Source: Triglochin maritima | Lineage: Eukaryota; Streptophyta; Magnoliopsida; Alismatales; Juncaginaceae | Reading direction: 5' to 3' | DNA length: 64,000 nt | NCBI GenBank assembly: GCA_963682175.1 | Contig: OY821775.1 | Coordinates: forward strand, 13,364,501-13,428,500 | Shown: piece after piece, positions 55,180-64,000 of the stretch | Layout: every line of letters starts with the position of its first letter | Numbering within the stretch: position 1 is the stretch's first letter | Made by a program: the position numbers and the translations under genes | The notes under the pieces: model-generated | What the model was told of the DNA's origin: nothing | The model's input: the letters and a program-made list of their open reading frames with translations, nothing else | The model's database searches: none

Positions 55180-57098
55180 CTAAAAGAAGGCCGTACCAGC
55201 AAGTCCATGATGCAGCAAATTATGTGCAATGTTATCCCTAACCTGCATCACCATGCCCGACCTCACTGGGTTCTCCGACACCATCTCATCATCCAAAAGA
55301 TCGAACTTCAGCTCAGGATCGAACTCCTCCTTCATGACCTCACATACATTGTGCAGCACACAGCAAGCCCCGAGCACGACTGGCAAATCCTGCAACTTCA
55401 CCTCGGTCCTCTTCTGCAAGCACTTCCACCGTCCTTTCAAGTGCACAAATGCCTCCTTTGCAACCCGCTGCACCTCCCCGACCTTCTCATTGAAGGCGTG
55501 CTGCGTCCAGGTCAGATTTTGGTGAGCATACGGGACCAGAACCCAATCCATGAGAGGGTAACCTTTGCCCCCTACAATCCACTGATTCCTCAGCAGTCCC
55601 CCGGATGCTCGTTGGAACAAAGCTGATTTCTCAAGCACCTGATCATAAGCTTGTGTTAGGGATATCATTAATCTTGTGTTGTGAATAATTTGAACAGAAT
55701 TTGCACGTTTGGATTCATTATAACTGCATAATAACAGACTTGATTTATCATACTCATAAAAATATTAAATATCAATTCTAAAGCGAAAATCATTTCATTG
55801 TCCTTAAACAATGCGAAACGTGTCATTTCTTTAAAAATTCAGCAGGTCATATACAAATCTGTCATTCCTGTGTTCTACCGATTTCGGGTTAGTTTAAATT
55901 CACCTTGAGGCTCTAATATTTTCTCACAGAAACTGTTTTTGTTTGTTTATGCAACATGAACAAGAATTTGAGTAGAATTCCATCTCAATCCCATCCCACA
56001 ATGCACCCAAAACACATAAAAAAGGAAAGTTAGATGGAGAGATCCCCTTTCTATTTTGGTTTTCAAAGTGAAACATAATGTCATTGAGTTATCCAAACAT
56101 AATGTCACTCTTAGCACTATTGTCAAATTTGGACTTCTACCAGAAACCTAAACTATTAACAAACAAACAGCCAGACCATATGTCGAATCATATCGTATTG
56201 TATCATATAATGTTAAAACGCTCAGTATCATATCGTATTGTATAAAACAACAACAACCACATACCTGATCATCCGGCATAGAGCCAGGCCAGCCGATACA
56301 CACATCGGTAAAAACCCCATCAGGATCAACCACCCCTTGAACGGTGATCGAATACGACGTCTTCTGATTCCTCTCGGTATGCCTCTTATTAAAGTAAGCA
56401 GCCACACTAATCTTAGGAGCAATTATGGGAACATGAGTAGTATACATCGCCCCGACGACATTCGGAATCCCCGACATAACCTCGAACCGTCTCTTAACCC
56501 CTTCCGCCGCCACCTCATCGGGCCACTGGAGGAACTTCGGCATGAGAACCGTCTTAATCGCCGAGCAAACCTCTAACACCAACTTATGACAAGTCGAGAT
56601 CCCCAACCCGAACCGCTTAGACACCAATCGTAACGGCTCTCCGGTGGCCAACCGCCAGACACAAACCGCCACTCGTTGTCTTACCGGAATCGCGGCGCGG
56701 AGCATGGTGTCCTCCTTGGCGACGGCGGAGCCGAGCTCGTCGCAGATACGATCGAAGGTGGAGCGGCTCATCCGGAACGCCGACCGGAACTCCGACTCGG
56801 GGAAGTCAGGGTTGTTGCAGGTCTCCCACCAGGCCTTCGACCGGTACTTGACCCAGAGGCGGCGTTGATGGGTTTGGGGTGGGTTTTTGGAGGTGGTGGC
56901 GGCGACGGCGGCGGCGAGGCGGAGGGAGGAGGGGAGAGGGGAGGAGGAATCGAGGTCGTCAGAGGAGGAGTAGAGGTTGAGGAGGGGAGAGTGGTGAGGT
57001 GGATGGGAGGAGGAGGAGGAGGAGTGGTCGAGGGCGACGAGGGTGGTTAGGAGTTTGGTTACTTTGGATTTCTTCCGGCGTTTCGAGTTGGGTTCCAT
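55180..57098 (-). CDS. HARBI1/ALP1-like domesticated Harbinger nuclease
   Basis: A host gene derived from a PIF/Harbinger transposase. Two exons on the minus strand: 56265-57098 (ATG 57096-57098) and 55180-55638, joined in phase (CAG|gtatgt donor, cag acceptor); 1293 bases, 430 residues. Residues 5-11 (KRRKKSK) look like a nuclear signal, followed by a Ser/Pro/His-rich region and an Ala-rich helix (residues 60-70). The transposase-like body begins near residue 85: FRSAFRMSRSTFDRICDEL, RLVSKRFGLGISTCHKLVLE, KISVAAYFNKRHTERNQKTS, VDPDGVFTDVCIGWPGSMPD, YPLMDWVLVPY, WTQHAFNEKVGEVQ, LKGRWKCLQKR and VVLGACCVLHNVCE. The open frame, intron and lack of terminal repeats argue for domestication. Known relatives such as ALP1 act with chromatin repressors; whether this one does is unknown. 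Confidence 0.9.
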
Positions 57099-58589
57099 TG
57101 AGGACGAGGAGGAGGAGTTTGGTTTTGGTTTTGGTTTAGGATTAGGATTAGTGGTTGGTTTGAAGGAAGGAAGGAAGGATGGATGGAAGAAAAGGAAGTG
57201 GAAAGTGTGGTTAGTTTAGGTGTGAACGAGACAGGAAGGAGAAGGTGATTTCGTGGGAAGCTCTGGTCGTCTAAACCAGTTTGACAAACGCGGCTTACGC
57301 GGTTGGGTTTCTTTTCTTTTTAATTTTTAATTTTTATAAATGAAATAATGTCTCTGTCGTGTCCAACCTCGTGTAACTTATGGTCGAGTAGGTGTCATTT
57401 GGGGTGACTTTTAATCATCTCTCAACGTATGTATTCCCGAAGTAGGGACATAACATAACATCCAAACAAAGAGAACGGAGGAAGGATAAGTTTTATTTGT
57501 TACCTCCGTGCATCTCTTATGCTCACCCGAAATACACAGATTGGTCAACTTTCACATGTGCAGTTAACCACAAACACAAAACGTAGAGAAAAGTAAGGTC
57601 TTGTTAGAATAAATATCAGCTTCCAATGGGGTAACTACAGATTTCAAAATTTTGATTTCAAAATTGTATTTTTGAGATTATCTTATTTAAATAATGTATT
57701 TTGAAAATACATTATCGACCGTAATATTGTGCTTGGATAAACAAATATAATATTCGTAAAATCATAGGTTTCATGAGAAATGAGAAGGAGAAAATATAAC
57801 ATGATTGAGAAACACATTTTAAGCAATAAAAAATGAAGATTTATGTAATCCATTAGGGGATATCCAAACGCCATTGTATGTTTGGAATAGCATATTATCT
57901 GGAAAACGCATTTTTTTCTTCAAAAATGAATATTCCAAGGTATCCAAAGAAGACCTTACTCAACTATGGATGACTAGGCATGGGATCATGTGTTTTGGTT
58001 CTTTAACTATCATAGAACCAATTCTTGACATTTGGTTAGATGTTGGAGTTTAATTAACAAATTAAAATGCTCTAAACAATAGCGATGATCGGTGTTAGTA
58101 GTCTCACGAGTAACGACTCACGTTATTAAACAAAAAAGTGTAATATTTTATCATAAAGTTGGACCGTTATCTTTTATCTGGGTGCTTACGTTTTCACACT
58201 TTATATATGATAAAATATTGTTTTTTAATTTTTTTCCGAAAGTGGTAAAATATTGGTGGTGTGAATTGGGATAAATGGGGTTTTCGGGGGCACGGGACTA
58301 GACTAGCTAGTCAAACGGAGGTCAACGAGGAGAAAGAATATTGAGGTGCCATTTTTATTTTTTTTGTTTTGTTTTATTGGAAGAGTTGCGAATACAGTTA
58401 AGACAACAAAATTTTGATTTATGAAATAAACGGTTGATAATTAGTTATCCTATACAACGTTGCGAGTTTTTTTTAATTTCTTTTCTTTGGTTTTTATATG
58501 GAAAGAGGATTTGTTTCTATTGCAGAGTGTATCCACGTGTTCACTTAAAGTTGTTAATCGTGTCATGTACTAATTATGTCGCGTACAGT

Positions 58590-58590
<1 letters not shown>

Positions 58591-58625
<35 letters not shown>
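58591..58625. repeat. (TA)n microsatellite
   Basis: About 17 TA units in a row. Confidence 0.95.
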
Positions 58626-58629
<4 letters not shown>

Positions 58630-59700
58630 TTGTATCTGATCCATTTAATAATCGTGTTATTGGATTCTTACCGTATCCAACACATTTATAATCGTGAATA
58701 TACGTTTATTCACAATTACTAAATTTGTTATGTCGCGTACACAAAATGATACAACAATACCAATTATAATTACAAGATTGTTACCTATTTAGTATATAAA
58801 TAGTAGATGTGTAGTATATTCTAATGCTATTAGTATCATAGGATTGAATTTTGTAATAAGTAAAATGTTAAGCCTATTAACATGAGTATTACTAGTGTAT
58901 ATCCGTAGTAATTATGTATTACTCTTATTTATGTACCCAAGTAGTTATTGTGTGATTTCGTGTCTATCGTGTTAACGGTGTTTGATCCTTAAATCCTTAT
59001 TCGACTCAATTATTAACTGTGTTGGAGTATTATACTTGTTTATCAATCGTGTGAAAATTTTCAATCCATATCCACAAATTTCTTGTTATTTTTGTGTCGT
59101 GTAATTATATTTTGTAAAATTGACGGCCCTGTGACTTTCGCAAGTACTTAATTCAGATGTTGGACCCTCAAAAGGGTTATGGTTCTAATGAATTTTGAAG
59201 TATTTCAATGGATCGAGGAGATGACAGTTTGGAAAGATATTTTAACTTAAAGGTCTACAATTAATGGAGATTCGTGGATGTCATATACTACCAAAACACG
59301 AAAAGCCAATGAGGTAAATCCAACGTTTTTGAGATCGGAATAGTAATATGTAACGAAGCTTGTGGCAAATGGCAAATTGCAATTAATCGTTTTGTTTTTA
59401 CAAAAATCTACTAATTTAGTGGAAAATTGGTAACGGAATAAACTTTATGACAAGTAAATATACCAGTACTACAAGTAAATACAGAAAGTGAAACTAAAAT
59501 TTTCATGGTAAAAAATTGACAAAATATATCGGTGTCTTGGGCTGGTCGCCATTTTCCAAGCAACGGCTGGGATTCAACACGGTGTGTCACCAAAGCAGTA
59601 TAGGACCCGCGTTGGACGGTGAAGGATAGGGTGTAGTGGAGACTTATTTCGTTGTGATTGGAAAAGCTTGCTGCATGTCATGATTTTGTTGTCTTATTTG

Positions 59701-59721
59701 AAGAAGAAGAAGAAGAAGAAA
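59701..59721. repeat. (GAA)n microsatellite
   Basis: About seven GAA units, followed by an A-run. Confidence 0.9.
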
Positions 59722-60640
59722 AATCTTATTTTTTGTTCTTTGGCAAGAGGTCAAGACAACCAGGACACGAATTATTAGTTCGCTTGCTTGTACACAAATA
59801 TAAGGCATAATCAACTTTTCAAAAATCAACAATAAAAAATAACTGTGTATCCTAATTGGTCCAATGGTTAGTGAGATTCAAATTTGATCCGCACCACAGT
59901 AATAACTCGTGATCGAATGGAATGTAATTAGACAAATCATTTTAGTAATTAAAATTAACCTTGTAACTTGAAAAACAGTTAAAAACAAAAATGACAGTGA
60001 CGTAGGCATGTATTCACACCACATCTAACCTAAACTTGTTGCTTACGTATAAGAGACAAGTCTGTGTGCGCTGGAAACAGAGTCGAACAAACCAGACTGG
60101 GTCAACGGGCCCCTGCTGGTTTCATACGAGTCATCGGCTACGTCAGTGGAAAATAGGTAAACGATTGTACATTTGTAGCACATGTTTAGTCATTGGATTG
60201 TACCCACAAATCATTTGTTCATTCACGTCAATAAACGCGTGATATATTGATGAAAATAAGTTAATGTTGGATAAGGTTTTCATTTATTTCTTACATTCAT
60301 GTACATCATATTAATTGTTGATTATTTAAAATAAAGTTTACCAAATCTTTTTTGTTCATTGTAAGGTTTGATTATGTTTCCGTTTCTTGATAGTATTGTT
60401 TTACACGATAGATTATACCACTTTGTAAGATAGAAATTTGGAATATTTTTTATTAGGGTGCTAGCTGCACTTGTTTTGGTGAATTTCATTGCCACTCTTC
60501 AAATGAAACTTCACTGGTGAATATTTCCCAAATATATGGGTTTAGTATATAACTTCAAATTTCAAGCATGCTTTCATTTATGCCATTCTCTGAATCTTTT
60601 GGACATAAACTTGAGTTAACTTAACCTCAACACTCATGAG

Positions 60641-61640
60641 GGTTCGGTGATGGTAACACTCACTTCCACGTCATAGATACAGATCCAATCGCGTCGCCAA
60701 CGCCACATCATCGGAGCTGTCACCTGCTGGATGGTCAACTCGTATGGCTGTGCCACAGCCAGGCTACCTGCCGGAATAAATCTCAATCAGTCATCCCCGT
60801 CACCATCAATGTCGCACGGTTGTCTCCGTCATCATCAAGGTCGCACAGTCATCTCTGCCGCCACATAGGTCGGACGGTCATCTCGCTCCATGGAGTCGGG
60901 CAACAATGCAATTCATTGGGATCTGTGATCCCTCGGGTCTACTACGTAGGGTGTGGAATGCAACATGGTGCAAGCATAAGACACAAAGGTGGCATGTGTG
61001 CCAAACATCCCCTCTCGATCGCTCGGCGGTCCCTGGGCAGGCATGATCATCGCACCTACCGTCACCTATGTCTCACGCTCGATGCGAGGACACGGGTTTC
61101 CGAGGAAACAAAACGACACATAGCAAAATGGTAAAGACTAATTCTGGGCACCAACGGTCAACCGAAATTGGCACACTGGTCGACCGTTTCCTTATGAAAA
61201 GGAAACGTTCGAACAGAGGCACAACCCGATCAAACACTAGGGCAACAACTTAATCAACGGTCAAACAAAGGTCTATGGGCGTCGACCGTTTGCAAGGTCT
61301 AGGTCATGAAAACATTCTACAACAATGCAACGGTCGAATGTCAAAGAGGTTCCGTCCTACCAAAAATATTAGGGACTTCTCAAGTCCTCAATCCAACCAC
61401 ATTCGATCGACCGCCACCAAGGAATCGGTCGATCGAAAATATCAGGGACTTCATGAGCCCCCAAACTAACTACATTCGGTCGACTGGTACCTGGGCTACG
61501 GGAGGCAACGCCTAAGTGTTGCCTCGTTGTGTCGGCCGACACATGTCAACGTCCGACCGGCGCCCGGTCTCATGCCTCCGGCGACGAGTCCAAAACTCCC
61601 CACACGCCTTGTGTAAGTAAAACTAAAGAACTTGGCATAC
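60641..61640. repeat. Decayed palindrome-motif region
   Basis: At 60800-60890 a ggtcgcac-gtcatctc theme recurs three times. From 61150 to 61560 sites such as cggtcaaccg, tggtcgaccg, cgtcgaccg, gatcgaccg and cggtcgatcg occur, resembling decayed CGGTCGACCG. No coding gene is evident; the short frames are motif-driven. It may be part of a degenerate LTR. Confidence 0.45.
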
Positions 61641-61847
61641 CTTTCTCTTGAGATCGTCAGAGCTCATCGGAGTTCAACAATGCCAGCAGCCTCCCCTTGC
61701 GCCTGAGCACCACTGGCACCCCCCAAGAACCACGACCACTCCTTCACCTTAGCTCCACACGCCTCAAGCCTTTGGCCCCCCCACTTCTTTTTACTTAGCT
61801 GTCGTTTGCCGCCTCCAGTGGCCACTCCTGCAGTTTCTCCAGCAGCT

Positions 61848-61890
61848 TGAATGAAGATGGAGGTGGAGATGGAGATGGAGATGGAGAATG
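61848..61890. repeat. (GGAGAT)n short tandem repeat
   Basis: Four or five ggagat-type units in a row (about 61856-61886). Confidence 0.85.
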
Positions 61891-61899
61891 TTGAGTAGA

Positions 61900-62700
61900 G
61901 AATGAAGGAGAGGGAGAAGGAATGAGGTGTGTGTGTTTTCTTTAAACACAAACCACACCAACCAAGCAAGCAAACCCATAGCTCGCTCACTCCCACCCAT
62001 ACCTCCTCCATACCTCCTCCATACCTCCAAGTCAAACCTCAATTAATCTAAACCCTCCCCACTAACAACACTTAGTCCCTTAATCTAGGTTTAGGTCTTA
62101 ACATTCTTTGTCTTTTTTCTTAATTTTTAAGGAAAGCTCTATTGTCTTGTATTTAAACAATGGTAAACTTATAGCTCAATTCATGTTTAAGTTAGGAGGG
62201 TTGAGAAAAGGGTATAATTGAAGAAAAATATGATATTTTCACATAAAAAAGAATCTACATGTGAGAGCCTATTAATGATGAATATATATTGGTGATATTG
62301 AACTTCATTACCATATTTGAAATGTACATATGAAGGCAAATAATTACGCAAGTAGGTATTTTTTACAATAAACACACGTAGGCATTCGGGTTTTGCTTTT
62401 GTTCACTAACTATTTAGATGGTGACAGGCGAACCTATCCGATCGAACAAGTTCGGCCATTTGGTACTAATCTAGTCGTTTAGTTGCCAAATAGCATACTT
62501 TATTGTTAGAATGGAGGACCAAGTCGGGATGAAACATCATATTAAACTACTGAATTTTAATGGAAGTTGATTGAAGTGTTATAATAAATTTGCTCAACGA
62601 CCTAGACTTGTTGAGGGTTGTGTGAAAAATATCGATGAGTCTTAAGTTCTTACGTGTTAATATAGCACAAGTTAATTTAAAAATGTCATTTTCATAGTCC
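61900..62700. other. Intergenic DNA
   Basis: No supported gene. A purine-rich tract at 61890-61925 and a triple tacctcctcca repeat at 61998-62028 are visible. Confidence 0.5.
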
Positions 62701-62704
62701 ATAT

Positions 62705-63700
62705 ATGTACAATTATTTTCTAATCTATTGATGGGCTATGTTGCTTTTCAATCAAGTCATAAACTATTCTCTACAATATCATAGTTCATTTATTTGCTAA
62801 CTGTTTTTCAATTTAAATTGATATGTTAGTATCTACGTATAAAAATGTTCATTAGATTTATTTTTTAATTCGTTATTTGCCTTATTAGTTATTTTCATAC
62901 TAGAGAAATCCATTCTTATATTAAAGATATAATACTTTTATTTCAACAAGAAAAAAATAAATCAAGTTTATCTAAATTTAGTTTTCATCTTTCTCATTTT
63001 GTCACCTTGAGTTACTTTGTTCGAATGAGAAACTATCGTAACAACATCATCAAGAGAAAACTCTTTGTTTTAATTGTAATAAAATATATTGCTATAACTG
63101 TCTTCATCAACCTCAATTTCACAATCTTTCTCTTAACGATCTCATTACTTTTCACGTTGCCAACAAAGAACCTCCGGATCTAGTGAATCAATTCACAAAC
63201 TTTCTAGCCGAAGACAAAGAGCCTCTGGATCGTCATGCATCTTTTAGCTTTGCCAATAGCTATTTAGAACCTTGTGGACAATGTTCAATTGGAGGAGGGG
63301 AGTGATGATACGATTATTTCCTAATATGTTTATTGGCTACGCAATATTCAATCAAGTCATACAATATTATCTACAATATCATAGTTGATTTATTTCCCAA
63401 CTGCTATTGAATTTAAATTGATATGTTGACATCTACAAATAAAGATGTCCATTAGATAGTTTTCTTATCTTGTTATTTTTGCTATTAGTTATTTACATGT
63501 TAGAGTAATTTGTTATATAAATGGTGTGGTACTTTTATCTCAGCAAGAAGAAAAAAAATCAAATTTACCCAAATTTAGTTTTAATCTTTCTCATCTTTTC
63601 ATGTTCGGGTGGTAATCCGCTCGAAGAAGAAACTATTCTATCAATATTCGTCATTATGCTGCTTTTCTTGGTTGTTGGAAATTTAATTGTATTAAACAAT
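62705..63700. mobile_element. Probable TRIM element (short LTRs, tiny interior)
   Basis: Two direct repeats of about 390 bases, 62705-63095 and 63310-63700, share an ordered series of motifs: caatcaagtcata, ctacaatatcatag, tttaaattgatatgtta, ttattagttattt and ccaaatttagtttt-like. They are diverged. The 200-base interior ends in ggaggaggggagtga, a good polypurine tract directly before the second repeat, which starts tgatacgatta. No coding region fits inside. A primer-binding site is not obvious, so the call rests on the repeat layout and purine tract. Confidence 0.55.
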
Positions 63701-64000
63701 AAACATGTGTGTTTAAGCGATGTAGGTAAAATAACCTTTGTGACCTAGTATTTAGCTTTTACGGTAATAAGAGTTTGGACACTTGTGAGTTGTGACTGAG
63801 ATTTAATACAAGTATTAAACTTGGCATGTCTACCGATCTTTAAAACCCAAGTACGAAGTATCGTACGCTTTTAATTTTTGATGAATATGGAACAACATTT
63901 TCAACACTAATATGTTTGGATTTGGTTTTTCTCCCCATCAGATTCTCTACAATACCCTTCCAGATTATAAGTTCTTCAAAAGTTTCGGTTGCCATTGCTG
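63701..64000. other. Intergenic DNA to window end
   Basis: No gene or repeat recognised. Confidence 0.5.

Larger units (their letters stand above)
57099..60640. other. Intergenic DNA with microsatellites
   Basis: The first 200 bases above 57098 should be the 5' UTR and promoter of the HARBI1-like gene. A stretch at 57630-57950 shows internal near-palindromes (attttgaaaatacatt) and may be an old MITE. No gene is supported elsewhere. Confidence 0.5.

Noticed and set aside
55162..55626. 154-codon plus-strand frame
   Set aside because: Antisense to the conserved second exon of the HARBI1-like gene.
56676..57050. Gly/Glu-rich plus-strand frame of 124 codons
   Set aside because: Antisense shadow of the Ser/Pro-rich N-terminus of the HARBI1-like gene.
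61664..62042. Minus-strand frames of 123 and 83 codons
   Set aside because: Built on the GGAGAT repeat and low-complexity sequence; no domain, and two frames compete over the same bases.

Overview
This is a stretch of plant nuclear DNA, most likely from a eudicot. It is AT-rich, and its genes are split by GT-AG introns. It holds a mitochondrial-type ribosomal protein, a CYP57-type cyclophilin and an ABCA-type transporter remnant, and it is packed with plant-type transposons (Copia and Gypsy LTR elements, PIF/Harbinger, hAT, MITEs). I cannot name the species.

Only two genes look intact. One is a bL19-family mitochondrial ribosomal protein gene (48374-52056, + strand, five exons, 237 codons). 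The other is a domesticated PIF/Harbinger transposase of the HARBI1/ALP1-like kind (55180-57098, - strand, two exons, 430 codons). A third gene, a CYP57-like multidomain cyclophilin (15008-19327, - strand), keeps most exons but has a reading-frame break near its 3' end. Two further genes are remnants: the 3' end of an ABCA transporter (12238-12914) and an exon-depleted mitochondrial carrier of the coenzyme A carrier type (25556-26175).

Layout: 1-3731 holds a MITE and a Harbinger-like element with a broken ORF1. 3786-4770 and 13099-13617 are long inverted-repeat MITEs. 6240-7640 is a region rich in the palindrome CGGTCGACCG and in tandem repeats. 7620-12200 is decayed Gypsy-type sequence. 15-19.4 kb is the cyclophilin gene. 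19.5-48 kb is a transposon pile: Harbinger elements with a minus-strand transposase and a plus-strand ORF1, broken by a Gypsy fragment, a 4.4 kb segment of tandem repeats plus the carrier pseudogene, and solo LTRs. Between 31.8 and 46.2 kb lies a nested stack: a solo LTR containing a hAT element (8-bp target duplication) that contains a Copia retrotransposon, and also containing another solo LTR that itself holds a further solo LTR. 48-57 kb is gene-bearing, and the rest is intergenic DNA with microsatellites, one more palindrome region (61.1-61.5 kb) and a probable TRIM element (62.7-63.7 kb).

The most interesting signal is the palindrome CGGTCGACCG. By eye it occurs about 29 times exactly, in dense arrays. 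In the LTRs these arrays sit a few hundred bases or less upstream of a TATA box, in at least two LTR families that otherwise look unrelated. In the Copia 3' LTR the array and its TATA box are duplicated. In older LTRs the arrays have decayed along the path expected of methylated CpG. A shared U3 enhancer or protein-binding module is a reasonable hypothesis, but sequence alone cannot prove it.
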